Positions 43,611 through 53,355 of a stretch of DNA of 64,000 bases are shown here, piece by piece. The DNA is taken from contig NZ_JAQMYP010000001.1 in assembly GCF_028369295.1 (NCBI RefSeq), positions 62,001 through 126,000 of the forward strand, in the 5' to 3' direction. The DNA is from Streptomyces sp. HD (GTDB lineage: Bacteria; Actinomycetota; Actinomycetes; Streptomycetales; Streptomycetaceae). The position numbers and the translations under genes were made by a program. The notes beneath the pieces are model-generated. The model was not told where the DNA came from. It searched no databases and was given only the letters and a program-made list of their open reading frames with translations. Numbering within the stretch: position 1 is the stretch's first letter; each line of letters starts with the position of its first letter.

Positions 43611-43624
43611 CCAACTCCGAGCAG
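43611..43624. promoter_or_regulatory. Putative LacI-type operator, rhamnosidase promoter, proximal
   Basis: CTGAATCGTTCCAA matches the reverse complement of the 54576 site (TTGAATCGTTTCAC) at 11 of 14 positions, with a central CG. It ends 17 bp before the rhamnosidase start. Confidence 0.55.
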
Positions 43625-43641
43625 CCGAAAGGGACTACGGC

Positions 43642-46600
43642 ATGAATGACGGAGTCGACAGCACACAGGGCGACGGGGTGCGTCGAAGGACGGTGCTCAC
43701 CACGGCACTCGGCGCCGCACCCCTGGCCGTGGCGGGCGGCATCATGGGAGGCGGTCCCGCGTCGGCCGCACCGGCCTCCCCACGCACCGCGGTCGAGGGC
43801 CTGACGGTCGAGCACAGGACCAACCCCCTCGGCGTGGACGCCGCCCACCCGAGGTTCGGCTGGCGCCTGAGCTCCTCGGTGCGCGGCCGCCGCCAGTCGG
43901 CGTACCGGATCCTGGTGGCCACCCGCCCCGACCGCCTCACCCCCACCCGTGCCGACGTCTGGAACAGCGGCCGGGTCACCTCACCGGACTCGGTCGCCGT
44001 GCCCTACGACGGCCCCGCCCTGCACCCCTCCACCCGCTACCACTGGACGGTCACGGCCTGGGACGAGACCGGCCGCCCCACCCCCGCCGCCCCGACCGCC
44101 CACTTCGAGACCGGCCTCCTCGGCACCGACGGCACCGCCGGCTGGGACGACGCTCGGTGGATCACCATGGCCGGCAAGAAACCCAACACCCCCGGCGCCC
44201 CGCTGCTGCGCAGACAAGCCGCGCTGACAGGCAGTCGTATACGCACCGCCCGGCTCTACATCACCGCCCTCGGCGTGTACGAGGCCCACGTCAACGGCCA
44301 CCGCGTCGCCGTACCGCAGGGCGCGGGCACCACCCACGAACTGCTGGCCCCGGGCTGGACCAACTACGACAGCACCGTCAACTACTTCACCTACGACGTC
44401 ACCGACCTGGTCGCGGGGGAGCACCAAGGCCACGTCACCCTCGCCGCCGTACTCGGAAACGGCTGGTACAACAGCCGTGTCTCCGAGAACAGCACGTACT
44501 ACTCGGCCACCGGCAACCGCCTCGCCCTCAAGGCCAAACTCCTCATCCGCTACGCCGACGGATCCGAGCAGACGATCGTCACCGCCCCCGGCGACGACTG
44601 GAAGGCCACCGACACCGGCCCCCACCGCGCCGACGACATCTACGACGGCCAGACCTACGACGCCCGGCAGGAACTCCCGGGCTGGACGGCGAACGGCTTC
44701 GACACCTCTGCCTGGGCGGGCACCGAGCAGCACGACTTCACCAGCAGGTTCCCCGACGCGCGGCTGGTCGCCTACCCCGGCGAGAGCGCCCGCCTGGTGC
44801 CGGACCGGGACCGCAAGCCGCACTCCATCACCGTCTGCACCGGCGTGTCCGGGCAGGACGGCAGCCCCAACGGCAAGGGCCGTATCGTCGTCGACCCCGC
44901 CCGCACGGTCACCGACCCCGCGGCCGCGGCCACCGCGTCCGTGACACTGCGCCCCGGCGACACCGCCGTGATCGACCTCGGCCAGAACATGGTCGGCGTG
45001 CCCCGCTACACCCTGCGCGGCCCGACGGGCGCCCAAGTCACCTTCCGGCCCGGCGAGATACTCAACGACGACAGCGCGGGCGCCGACGGCCCCGTCGGCT
45101 CGGTCTACCGGGCCAACCTGCGCGCCGCCAAGGCCACCAGCACCTACTTCCTCAAGGGCGACCCCGACGGCGAGACCCACGAGGACTCGCTGACCTTCTA
45201 CGGCTTCCGCTACGTCTCCGTCACCGCGACCGACACCGTCACCCTCACCCGGTTCACGGGCCGCGTCGCGAGCTCCGCCCTCCTCGACACCGGCACGATC
45301 ACCACCGACGACACCGACGTCAACCAGCTGATCAGCAACGTCCGTTGGGGCCAGCGCGGCAACTACCTCTGGGTGCCCACCGACTGCCCGCAGCGCGACG
45401 AACGCCTCGGCTGGACCGGTGACACCCAGCTCTTCTGCAACACCGGCCTCTACAACGCCGACGCCGTCAACTTCCTCAGCCACTTCGAGGACGTCCTGAT
45501 CGATTCCCAGAAGACCTACGGACAGGACGGCGCCCAGTTCACCTGGGTCGCACCCGGCTCCCGCTACAACCAGCCGGTGCCCGCGAGCGGTTGGGCGGAC
45601 TGCGGGGTCGTCGTGCCGTGGACGGTGTGGCAGATGTCCGGCGACACCACCGTCATCGACCGCAGCTGGGCGGCGATGACGAAGTACCTGGACTGGATCC
45701 GGCAGCGCACCGGCGACAACTACGCCGGACAGGGCGCGATCTTCGGCGACTGGCTGGCGTTCCAGGTCACCAGTACCCAGCTCATCAGCGACGCCTACTA
45801 CGGCTACAGCGCCCGCCTGATGGCCGACATGGCCCGCGCCACCGGCCGCGACGCCGACTCCCGTGCCTACGACGAGCTCTTCTCCCGCATCAAGCGGGCC
45901 TTCGTGGCCAAGTACCTCGTCACCGACCCCGCCACGGGCGAGGTCACGGTCCGCTCCAGCCTGGGCGAGGCACCGCCGTGGACCGGCGGCAAACCCGAGG
46001 ACAACAGCCAGACCGCCCTGCTCTGGGTCCTCAAGCTCGGCTTCTACGACACCGAGGCCCAGCGCCGCCGCCTCGTCGAACTGCTCGCCGAGAACATCGG
46101 CAACGACGAGGCCTACAAGGAGGCCCACCCCGACAGCACCCGCGTCAAGTACGCCGAGAACACCCTCTCCGTCGGCTTCCTCGGCGTGAACGTCCTCGCC
46201 CCGGTGCTCACCGACGAGGGCCGCGTCGACCTGGCGTACAAGCTGCTCCACCAGGACGCCATGCCGTCCTGGCTGTTCTCGGTGCGCAACGGTGCCACGA
46301 CCATCTGGGAGCGCTGGAACTCGTACTCCAAGGAGGACGGCTTCGGTCCGGTCGACATGAACTCGTTCAACCACTACTCCTACGGCGCGATCATGGAGTG
46401 GATGTACGAGGGCATGGCCGGTATCGCCAAGGACCCGGCCCACCCCGGTTTCCGGCACTTCCTCCTCAAGCCCCACCTCGACCCGACCGGCAAGGTCACA
46501 CGGGTGACCGGGTCGCATCTCTCGCCGTACGGCGAGATCGTCAGCGAGTGGCACAAGGACGACCGGAAGCTGACCTACCGGGCCACGGTCCCCACGAACA

Positions 46601-46764
46601 GCACCGCGACCCTGCGCATCCCCACCACCGATCCGTCCACCGTCCGCGAGGGCCGCACCCCCCTCTCCCAGGTCGACGGCGTCGAGTACCTGGGCTTCGC
46701 GGACGGCACCGCCTCCTATCGACTCCCGTCCGGCCGCTACGAGTTGACGTCCGAGCTCGCCTGA
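43642..46764 (+). CDS. Exported GH78 alpha-L-rhamnosidase
   Basis: This 1040-aa enzyme has a Tat signal peptide (GVRRRTVLTTALGAAPLAVA, cleavage near residue 43 at ASA-A). N-terminal beta-sandwich domains follow: GLTVEHRTNPLGVDAAHPRF is the classic GH78 opening, and a CBM67-like region begins near 165. The (alpha/alpha)6 catalytic domain lies at about 545-930. The catalytic signature reads VPTDCPQRDERLGWTGDTQL, where the DERLGWTGD loop carries the general acid. The late NHYSYGAIMEWMYEG region holds the presumed general base. It releases L-rhamnose from glycosides outside the cell, feeding the importer at 54799-59504. Its last 28 bases overlap the convergent lutC gene. Confidence 0.95.
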   Translation: MNDGVDSTQGDGVRRRTVLTTALGAAPLAVAGGIMGGGPASAAPASPRTAVEGLTVEHRTNPLGVDAAHPRFGWRLSSSVRGRRQSAYRILVATRPDRLTPTRADVWNSGRVTSPDSVAVPYDGPALHPSTRYHWTVTAWDETGRPTPAAPTAHFETGLLGTDGTAGWDDARWITMAGKKPNTPGAPLLRRQAALTGSRIRTARLYITALGVYEAHVNGHRVAVPQGAGTTHELLAPGWTNYDSTVNYFTYDVTDLVAGEHQGHVTLAAVLGNGWYNSRVSENSTYYSATGNRLALKAKLLIRYADGSEQTIVTAPGDDWKATDTGPHRADDIYDGQTYDARQELPGWTANGFDTSAWAGTEQHDFTSRFPDARLVAYPGESARLVPDRDRKPHSITVCTGVSGQDGSPNGKGRIVVDPARTVTDPAAAATASVTLRPGDTAVIDLGQNMVGVPRYTLRGPTGAQVTFRPGEILNDDSAGADGPVGSVYRANLRAAKATSTYFLKGDPDGETHEDSLTFYGFRYVSVTATDTVTLTRFTGRVASSALLDTGTITTDDTDVNQLISNVRWGQRGNYLWVPTDCPQRDERLGWTGDTQLFCNTGLYNADAVNFLSHFEDVLIDSQKTYGQDGAQFTWVAPGSRYNQPVPASGWADCGVVVPWTVWQMSGDTTVIDRSWAAMTKYLDWIRQRTGDNYAGQGAIFGDWLAFQVTSTQLISDAYYGYSARLMADMARATGRDADSRAYDELFSRIKRAFVAKYLVTDPATGEVTVRSSLGEAPPWTGGKPEDNSQTALLWVLKLGFYDTEAQRRRLVELLAENIGNDEAYKEAHPDSTRVKYAENTLSVGFLGVNVLAPVLTDEGRVDLAYKLLHQDAMPSWLFSVRNGATTIWERWNSYSKEDGFGPVDMNSFNHYSYGAIMEWMYEGMAGIAKDPAHPGFRHFLLKPHLDPTGKVTRVTGSHLSPYGEIVSEWHKDDRKLTYRATVPTNSTATLRIPTTDPSTVREGRTPLSQVDGVEYLGFADGTASYRLPSGRYELTSELA

Positions 46765-47414
46765 TCCCCGACCAGCACCACCTCAAGGGTGCGCGGGCCG
46801 TGCACCCCCTCGACCCGGTCCAGCTCGATGTCGCTGGTCGCCGACGGACCGGAGATCCACGTCAACGGACGGGTCGGGTCGAGGCGTTCGAGGGCCTGCG
46901 GGACGGAGGAGACGACCTGCTCGGGGACCCGTACGACACAGATGTGGTGGTCGGGGACGAGCGTGATGCGGCGGCGGCCCTGGTCGGGGGAGCCGTCCAG
47001 GACGATGGTGCCGGTTTCGGCGACGGCCACGGCACACGCCGTGACCACGCTGTCCACCCGGTCCAGCTCGTGCGGGGTGCTCTCCGCCCGATCCGCGATC
47101 TGCTCCACGTCGGCCGCCGCGAGCCACCCGGAGTCCAGCCCGGGTGGCACGAGCACCGTCCGCGCCCCGCGCGCCGCGAGCATCCCGGCGATCGTCGCCG
47201 CGAGGTCACCAGCAAGGCAGCGGTGCACGATCGCCCGGTAGTCCGCGAGGTTCTCGGCCAGCAGATCCACTGTCTGCCCGACACTCCGCTCCCCGTGCTC
47301 CCGCAGGTAGTCACGCGGAACCGCCTGGTCGTACGGCGTGTCGTCATGCGCTCCGTCCGGTACGTCGGCCAGCGCCCGCCGCACCCGGCCCAGGATCCGT
47401 TCCCTGCTGCTCAC
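46737..47414 (-). CDS. lutC: LutC lactate utilisation protein
   Basis: This 225-aa LUD-domain protein is the third subunit of the LutABC L-lactate oxidase system. It contains VSSRERILGRVRRALADVPD at the start and VAVAETGTIVLDGSPDQGRR, then LVPDHHICVVRVPEQVVSSV. The GTG start overlaps the lutB stop. Its stop lies inside the 3' end of the convergent rhamnosidase gene (28-bp overlap). It belongs with lutA and lutB to one transcript and would oxidise the L-lactate produced from rhamnose-derived lactaldehyde. Confidence 0.9.
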   Translation of the reverse strand: MSSRERILGRVRRALADVPDGAHDDTPYDQAVPRDYLREHGERSVGQTVDLLAENLADYRAIVHRCLAGDLAATIAGMLAARGARTVLVPPGLDSGWLAAADVEQIADRAESTPHELDRVDSVVTACAVAVAETGTIVLDGSPDQGRRRITLVPDHHICVVRVPEQVVSSVPQALERLDPTRPLTWISGPSATSDIELDRVEGVHGPRTLEVVLVGDQASSDVNS

Positions 47415-48907
47415 TTGGCGGCCCCCTTGCCGTCGTTCCCGCCCTGCGTCCGCTGCCACCAGTCCCGGAACGGCTCGGCGGGCACCGCCGGCAGATCCCG
47501 GCTGCCGCTCCACGCCTTACCCGGACCCGGCAGCGACCGCGGATGCAGCCGACGGGTGCGCGAGGCGAGCCGCTGCCCGGCCCGCAGGGCGCCGGGACGG
47601 GCGAACGTCCAGCGCGCCGCCCGCATCGCGGCCCGCTCGGCGGCATGTCCCTTCGCCGGCTTGAGCACCACCTTGTTGCCGTTCGCCGTCACCTCGCCGC
47701 CCTCCACGACCCGCTCCCGCAGATGCACCAGCACCTCGGGAATGTCGATCGCGACCGGGCACACGTCGTAGCAGGCACCGCACAACGACGAGGCGTACGG
47801 CAGTGAGGCGTCGATCTCGCTTGTCACGCCCCTCAGTTGAGGACTGAGGATGGCGCCGATCGGGCCCGGGTAGACCGAGCCGTACGCGTGCCCGCCGGCC
47901 CGCTCGTACACCGGGCACACGTTGAGACAGGCCGAACAGCGGATGCAGCGCAGGGCCTGGCGGCCGACCTCGTCGGCGAGCGTGTCGGTACGGCCGTTGT
48001 CGAGCAGGACCAGATGGAAGGTACGCGGCCCGTCCGCCGCCTCGGAGTCCGTCGTGCCGGTCCACATGGACGTGTACGGGTTCATGCGCTCGGCGGTGGA
48101 GGAGCGGGGGAGCGTCTGCAGGAACACCTCCAGGTCTCGCCAGGTCGGGACGATCTTCTCGATGCCGACGACCGAGATCAGTGTCTCGGGCAGGGTCAGG
48201 CACATCCGCCCGTTGCCCTCGGACTCCACGACGACCAGGGTGCCGGTCTCCGCGACCATGAAGTTGGCGCCGGAGATGCCGACCTTGGCCCGCAGGAACT
48301 TCTCACGCAGATGCAGGCGGGCGGCCTCGGCGAGTTCGGCGGGCGTGTCCGTGAGGCCCTCGGGTGCCGGGCGGCCCCACTCGCCCATCTCGCTGCGGAA
48401 GATGTCCCGGATCTCGCCCCGGTTGCGGTGGATCGCCGGGACCAGGATGTGCGACGGCCGGTCCTTGCCCAACTGCACGATCAGCTCGGCGAGATCGGTC
48501 TCGTAGGCGCGGATGCCCTCCGCCTCAAGGGCCTCGTTCAGCCCGATCTCCTGCGTGGCCATCGACTTGACCTTGACGACCTCCGACTCTCCGGTCGCCT
48601 TCACGAGGTCCGCGACGATCCGGTTGGCCTCGTCGGCGTCCGCGGCCCAGTGGACCGTGCCGCCCGCCGCCGTCACCGACTCCTCCAACTGCACGAGATA
48701 CCGGTCGAGATGACGCAGCGTGTGGTCCTTGATCCGCTTGCCCGCCTCGCGCAGTGCCGCCCAGTCCGACACCTCGGCGACGGCCTTGGCCCGCTTGGCG
48801 CGGATGGTGTGCGTGGCGTGCCGCAGATTGCCGCGCAGCGTCGCGTCGTGCACGGCCTCGTGCGCGGCCTTCGGAAACGCCGGCATCCCGAGATACGTCC
48901 CACTCAT
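47411..48907 (-). CDS. lutB: LutB iron-sulfur lactate utilisation protein
   Basis: This 498-aa protein has an N-terminal LUD domain (KSMATQEIGLNEALEAEGIR; VGISGANFMVAETGTLVVVE). A C-terminal double 4Fe-4S ferredoxin part follows: CIRCSACLNVCPVY and CGACYDVCPVAIDIPEVLVH (near residues 330-400), with a DUF3390-like tail. It transfers electrons from L-lactate in the LutABC complex. The ATG start at 48907 overlaps the lutA stop by four bases. The long extension open above that start has no family match. Confidence 0.93.
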   Translation of the reverse strand: MSGTYLGMPAFPKAAHEAVHDATLRGNLRHATHTIRAKRAKAVAEVSDWAALREAGKRIKDHTLRHLDRYLVQLEESVTAAGGTVHWAADADEANRIVADLVKATGESEVVKVKSMATQEIGLNEALEAEGIRAYETDLAELIVQLGKDRPSHILVPAIHRNRGEIRDIFRSEMGEWGRPAPEGLTDTPAELAEAARLHLREKFLRAKVGISGANFMVAETGTLVVVESEGNGRMCLTLPETLISVVGIEKIVPTWRDLEVFLQTLPRSSTAERMNPYTSMWTGTTDSEAADGPRTFHLVLLDNGRTDTLADEVGRQALRCIRCSACLNVCPVYERAGGHAYGSVYPGPIGAILSPQLRGVTSEIDASLPYASSLCGACYDVCPVAIDIPEVLVHLRERVVEGGEVTANGNKVVLKPAKGHAAERAAMRAARWTFARPGALRAGQRLASRTRRLHPRSLPGPGKAWSGSRDLPAVPAEPFRDWWQRTQGGNDGKGAAK

Positions 48908-49659
48908 ACGGCCGGCTCCTCCTCCGTGCTCGCCAGGATCTCCGCGATGTGCACCGGCCGCATACCGGTGCCGAGCCGGGCCATGGTGCCGCCGATGTGC
49001 ATCAGACAGGAGTTGTCGGCCGCGCACAGCACCTCCGCTCCCGTCGACTCGGCGTTGCGCACCTTGTCCGCGCCCATCGCCGCCGAGACATCGGGGTTCT
49101 TCAGCGCGAAGGTGCCGCCGAACCCGCAGCACTCCTCCGCCCCCGGCAACTCGACCAACTCCAGCCCCTCGACCGCCTGGAGCAGCCGCCGGGGCCGCTC
49201 GCCGAGCCCCAGCCCGCGCAGCCCGTGACAGGTCGGGTGATAGGTCACCTTGTGCGGGTACCAGGCCCCGACGTCCGTCACCCCCAGCACGTCCACCAGG
49301 AACTCCGTCAGCTCGTACGTCTTCGGCACCACCGGCGCCAGCGTCGCCGCGAGTGTGTCCCCGCGCCCCTCGGCCCGGGCCCGCTCACCCATCCGCGGGT
49401 ACAGCTCCCGCACCATCGCCCCGCACGAGCCGGACGGCGTGACGATCGCCTCGTACTCCCCGAAGACATCGGAGAAATGGCGGGCCAGGGGCTCGGCCTC
49501 ATGCCGGTAGCCGGTGTTGTAGTGCGCCTGCCCGCAACAGGTCTGCGCCATCGGGAAGTCGACGTCGACGCCCAGCCTGGTCAGCAGTTTCACCACGGCG
49601 CGCCCGGTGTCCGGATAGAGCGTGTCGTTGATACAGGTCAGGAACAGGGCGACACGCAT
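48904..49659 (-). CDS. lutA: LutA iron-sulfur lactate utilisation protein
   Basis: This 251-aa protein has two CCG (DUF224) cysteine-rich domains: MAQTCCGQAHYNTGYRHEAE and LPGAEECCGFGGTFALKNPD. The intervening TYHPTCHGLRGLGLGERP and VTPSGSCGAMVRELYP supply further cluster ligands. It is the first subunit of LutABC. The ATG at 49659 has TAGGAG upstream. It follows rhaB by 71 bp, with a TGATCGATCA palindrome (49672-49681) just before it, so it may have its own promoter while sharing the rha regulation. Confidence 0.93.
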   Translation of the reverse strand: MRVALFLTCINDTLYPDTGRAVVKLLTRLGVDVDFPMAQTCCGQAHYNTGYRHEAEPLARHFSDVFGEYEAIVTPSGSCGAMVRELYPRMGERARAEGRGDTLAATLAPVVPKTYELTEFLVDVLGVTDVGAWYPHKVTYHPTCHGLRGLGLGERPRRLLQAVEGLELVELPGAEECCGFGGTFALKNPDVSAAMGADKVRNAESTGAEVLCAADNSCLMHIGGTMARLGTGMRPVHIAEILASTEEEPAV

Positions 49660-49730
49660 CGCGGCTCCTAGTGATCGATCATCGGATGAGTGCAGGGTAA
49701 TGCGGCAGCGCGGCCGCGGGGAGACCCCGT

Positions 49731-51179
49731 TCACCCCCGGGCGAGCCGGGCCTCCGCCCCGCTCCAGCGCGCCGCGCCCCCGCGCGGCTCATACCGGGTC
49801 AACGGCTGGGTACGGGTGAGCAGGCGCCGCCCGTCTCTCAGGTCGCCGACCAGCCCGTGGGCCCGGGCCTGGACGAGGACGTTCCCGAGGGCGGCTGCCT
49901 CGGTCGGGCCGGCCACCACGGGCAGCCCGCAGGCGTCGGCGGTCAGTTGGCACAGCAGCGCGTTGCGCGTGCCGCCCCCGACGACATGCACGACGTCCAC
50001 CGGATGGTCGGCCAGCCGCTGCGCCTCGGCGACGGCCCGGCGATGGGCGAGGGCGAGCGAGTCGAGGATGCACCGCGTGATCTCGGCGGGCGAGACGGGC
50101 ACCGGCTGCCCCGAGGCCCGGCACGCCTCGGCGATCCGCTCCGGCATCCGCCCCGGCGCCAGGAACGCCGAGTCACCCGCGTCCACCACCGACCGCAGCG
50201 CCGGCACCTTGGCGGCGTCCAGCAGCAACGCGCCCAACTCCGGGTCCCCCCAGGCCCGTACGCACTCCTGGAGCAGCCACAACCCCATGATGTTCCGCAG
50301 ATACCGGACCGTGCCGTCCAGCCCCAGCTCATTGGTGAAGTTGGCGGCCCGGCTCTCCTCGCTCAGCACGGGCGCGTCCAGCTCAAGCCCCGCCAGCGAC
50401 CAGGTCCCGGTGCAGATGTACGCGAACCGCTCGCCCTCGGCCGGAACGGCGGCCACGGCGGACGCGGTGTCGTGCGACCCGACCGCCGTGACCGGCACCG
50501 GCCCGGTGAGCCCGGCCTCCTCCAGCACCTCGTCGCGCAGTACCCCCGCCAAGTCGCCGGGTTGCCGGAGCGGCGCGAACAGCCCCAGGTCGATGCCCAG
50601 CCGGGAGGCGATGCCGTACGACCAGTCGCGCGTGCGGGGGTCGATCAGCTGGGTGGTGGAGGCGTTGGTGAGCTCGGTGCCCTGCTCGCCGGTGAGCCAG
50701 TACGTCAGGAGGTCGGGGATGAGCAACAGACGCTTGGCGTGCGGCAGTTGGGCCGAGGCTCGGGCGGCCGTCAGCTGGTACAGGGTGTTGAAGGGGGCGT
50801 ACTGCAACCCGGTCGCGGCGTACAGCTCCCGCGCGGGCACGGTCGCCCACACCTTCTCGGCGACCCCCTCCGTCCGGGAGTCCCGGTAGTGCACGGGATT
50901 GCCGAGCAGCGCCCCGTCGGCATCCAGCAGCCCGTAGTCCACGGCCCAGCTGTCGATGCCGACCGAGTCGACCTGCCCGGCCGCCCGCAGGCCGTCCAAC
51001 ACCCCGGCATAGAGGCCGAGCGCATCCCAGCGCAGCCCCTCGGGCACCCGCACCGGCCGGTTCACGAACCGGTGTGCCTCGGTCAGCTCCAGACTGTCGG
51101 GGCCGACGCGGCCGACCATGACACGCCCGCTGGACGCGCCGAGGTCGACCGCGGCGTACGACTTCACGGCCGCGCTCAC
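49731..51179 (-). CDS. rhaB: L-rhamnulokinase
   Basis: This 482-aa FGGY-family sugar kinase starts KSYAAVDLGASSGRVMVGRV (phosphate-1 loop) and continues SVGIDSWAVDYGLLDADGAL. TAVGSHDTASAVAAVP carries the catalytic Asp. The late VHVVGGGTRNALLCQLTADA is the adenosine motif. It phosphorylates L-rhamnulose at C1. The GTG start overlaps the rhaD stop (GTGA). Operon order rhaI-rhaD-rhaB, then lutABC, follows the direction of metabolism. Confidence 0.95.
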   Translation of the reverse strand: MSAAVKSYAAVDLGASSGRVMVGRVGPDSLELTEAHRFVNRPVRVPEGLRWDALGLYAGVLDGLRAAGQVDSVGIDSWAVDYGLLDADGALLGNPVHYRDSRTEGVAEKVWATVPARELYAATGLQYAPFNTLYQLTAARASAQLPHAKRLLLIPDLLTYWLTGEQGTELTNASTTQLIDPRTRDWSYGIASRLGIDLGLFAPLRQPGDLAGVLRDEVLEEAGLTGPVPVTAVGSHDTASAVAAVPAEGERFAYICTGTWSLAGLELDAPVLSEESRAANFTNELGLDGTVRYLRNIMGLWLLQECVRAWGDPELGALLLDAAKVPALRSVVDAGDSAFLAPGRMPERIAEACRASGQPVPVSPAEITRCILDSLALAHRRAVAEAQRLADHPVDVVHVVGGGTRNALLCQLTADACGLPVVAGPTEAAALGNVLVQARAHGLVGDLRDGRRLLTRTQPLTRYEPRGGAARWSGAEARLARG

Positions 51180-53215
51180 CGCAGGAAGGCGGCCGCGACG
51201 CCGGCGTCGACCGGGATGTGCAGCCCGGTGGTGTGCGTCAGGTCCCCGCCGGTGAGGGCGAAGACGGCGTTCGCGACATGGTCCGGGAGCACTTCACGCT
51301 TGAGGATGGTGCGCTGGGCGTAGAACTCGCCCAGCTTCTCCTCCTCGACCCCGTACACGGCGGCGCGCTTGGCGCCCCACCCTCCGGCGAAGATTCCCGA
51401 CCCGCGCACGACGCCGTCCGGGTTGATCCCGTTGACGCGGATGCCGTGCTCGCCCAACTCGGCCGCCAGCAGCCGCACTTGATGAGCCTGGTCGGCCTTG
51501 GTGGCCGAGTAGGCGATGTTGTTGGGCCCGGCGAAGACGGCGTTCTTGGAGGCGATGTAGACGATGTCACCGCCCAGCCCCTGCGCGATCATCACACGCG
51601 CCGCCTCCCGCGACACGAGGAAGGAACCGCGCGCCATGATGTCGTGCTGGAGGTCCCAGTCCTTGGCCGAGGTCTCAAGCAGCGGCTTGGAGATGGAGAT
51701 CCCGGCGTTGTTGACGACGAGATCGACGCCACCGAAGGCGAGCACTGCCGCCTTGAACGCGTCGGCGATCTGCTCCTCGGACGTGACGTCCACCGGCACG
51801 GCGACGGCCTTGTCGGCACCGCCGAGCTCCTCGGCGACGGCCTGGGCGTTCTCGGCGTTCAGGTCCGCGACGACCACACACGCACCCTCGCCGACCAGCC
51901 GCCGCGCGATGGCCTTCCCGATCCCGCTGCCCGCGCCGGTCACCAGCGCGACCCGCGTCGCCAGCGGCTTGGGCCGGGGCATCCGCTGAAGCTTGGCCTC
52001 CTCAAGGGCCCAATACTCGATCCGGAACTTCTCGGACTCCTCGATGGGCGCGTAGGTGGAGACCGCCTCGGCCCCGCGCATCACATTGATGGCGTTGACA
52101 TAGAACTCACCGGCCACCCGCGCGGTCTGCTTGTCCTTGCCGAAGCTGAACATGCCGACCCCCGGAACGAGCACGATCGCCGGGTCGGCGCCGCGCATGG
52201 CGGGGGAGTCGGGCAGCGCATGCCGCCGGTAGTAGGCGGCGTACTCCTCGCGGTACTCGGCGTGCAGCTCCTTGAACCGGGCGACGGCTTCCTCCAGCGG
52301 AGCGGTCGGCGGCAGATCCAGGACCAGCGGCCGGACCTTGGTCCGCAGGAAGTGGTCCGGGCACGAGGTGCCCAGGGCCGCGAGCCGCGGGTGCTCGGCG
52401 CTGGCGAGGAAGTCGAGGACGACGTCGGAGTCGGTGAAGTGACCGACCTGCGGCCGGTCCTGGGAGGCGATGGCTCGGATGACCGGTGCCAGCGCCGCGG
52501 CCCGCTCCCGCCGTTCGGTGGCGCCGAGCGCAGCGTATCCCTCGATCACCGGCCCGAAGGGCTCCGGCTTCCCGCGCTCGGCGAGAAACGCCTCGGCGGT
52601 GCGGATGATGTGCAGCGAGTTGCGCTCGCACTCCTCGGAGGTGTCGCCCCAGGCGGTGATCCCGTGCCCGCCGAGGATGCACCCGATGGCCTGCGGATTG
52701 GCGGCCTGCACAGCGGCGATGTCCAGCCCGAGCTGGAACCCGGGCCGCCGCCAAGGCACCCACACCACGCTGTCCCCGAAACACTCGGCGGTCAGCTTCT
52801 CGCCGTCGGCGGCGCAGGCGAGCGCGATCCCGGAGTCGGGATGCAGATGATCGACATGCGCCGCCTCGACGAGCCCGTGCATGGCGGTGTCGATGGACGG
52901 AGCCGCTCCGCCCTTGCCGTGCAGGCAGTAGTCGAAGGCGGCGACCATCTCGTCCTCGCGCTCGACACCGGGATACACCTCGACGAGCGCCCGCATCCGG
53001 TCCAGCCGCAACACGGCCAGCCCGGCCTCGGTGAGCGTCCCGAGATCGCCCCCGGACCCCTTGACCCACATCAGCTCCACCTCACCGCCGGTGACGGGGT
53101 CGGTGCCGGTGCCCTTGGCGGACGCGTTCCCGCCGGCGTAGTTGGTGTTACGGGGATCGGAGCCGAGCCGGTGGGACCGGGCGAGGAGGGCGTCGGCTTC
53201 GGGATGGGGAGACAT
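51176..53215 (-). CDS. rhaD: Bifunctional rhamnulose-1-phosphate aldolase / L-lactaldehyde dehydrogenase
   Basis: This 679-aa fusion has a class II aldolase domain (residues about 1-400) with zinc ligands in HVDHLHPDSGIAL and GGHGITAWGDTSEEC. A short-chain dehydrogenase domain follows (about 425-679) with VALVTGAGSGIGKAIARRLV, the NNAGIS strand and catalytic Y-S-A-T-K in IAYSATKADQAHQVRLLAAE. The first half cleaves rhamnulose-1-phosphate to DHAP and L-lactaldehyde; the second oxidises L-lactaldehyde to L-lactate with NAD. RhaEW-type fusions like this replace separate aldA or fucO genes. The ATG is at 53215. A 63-nt repeat lies between it and rhaI. Confidence 0.95.
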   Translation of the reverse strand: MSPHPEADALLARSHRLGSDPRNTNYAGGNASAKGTGTDPVTGGEVELMWVKGSGGDLGTLTEAGLAVLRLDRMRALVEVYPGVEREDEMVAAFDYCLHGKGGAAPSIDTAMHGLVEAAHVDHLHPDSGIALACAADGEKLTAECFGDSVVWVPWRRPGFQLGLDIAAVQAANPQAIGCILGGHGITAWGDTSEECERNSLHIIRTAEAFLAERGKPEPFGPVIEGYAALGATERRERAAALAPVIRAIASQDRPQVGHFTDSDVVLDFLASAEHPRLAALGTSCPDHFLRTKVRPLVLDLPPTAPLEEAVARFKELHAEYREEYAAYYRRHALPDSPAMRGADPAIVLVPGVGMFSFGKDKQTARVAGEFYVNAINVMRGAEAVSTYAPIEESEKFRIEYWALEEAKLQRMPRPKPLATRVALVTGAGSGIGKAIARRLVGEGACVVVADLNAENAQAVAEELGGADKAVAVPVDVTSEEQIADAFKAAVLAFGGVDLVVNNAGISISKPLLETSAKDWDLQHDIMARGSFLVSREAARVMIAQGLGGDIVYIASKNAVFAGPNNIAYSATKADQAHQVRLLAAELGEHGIRVNGINPDGVVRGSGIFAGGWGAKRAAVYGVEEEKLGEFYAQRTILKREVLPDHVANAVFALTGGDLTHTTGLHIPVDAGVAAAFLR

Positions 53216-53259
53216 GAGTGTTCAGTCCTATCCAGACGAGGGTGAGGGGAGATGCTTTT

Positions 53260-53322
53260 AGGGGCGCGGGGCTGTGTCGATATGCGGCTCCGCCGCGTGG
53301 GCGCGACCAGCCACATACGGCC
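53260..53322. repeat. 63-nt repeat, copy 1, between rhaI and rhaD
   Basis: The element runs from AGGGGCGCGGGGCTGTGTCG to CCAGCCACATACGGCC on the plus strand and holds a small GCGGC/GCCGC hairpin. The inverted copy at 58322-58384 differs at only two of 63 positions. Relative to rhaI-rhaD transcription (minus strand) it reads in the same sense as copy 2 reads relative to rhaQ-rhaS, 33 nt after the rhaI stop. It resembles the abundant intergenic element of streptomycete genomes. Confidence 0.8.
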
Positions 53323-53355
53323 CGCAGTCCGGGGACAACGGAAGACGGCAGACGC

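Noticed and set aside
43981..46554. An 857-codon frame antisense to the rhamnosidase
   Set aside because: Low-complexity Gly/Val/Glu translation produced by third-position GC bias; no start signal or family.
51218..53245. A 675-codon frame antisense to rhaD
   Set aside because: Typical GC-rich antisense frame (Gly/Val/Asp/Leu-rich) without motifs; rhaD is unambiguous.
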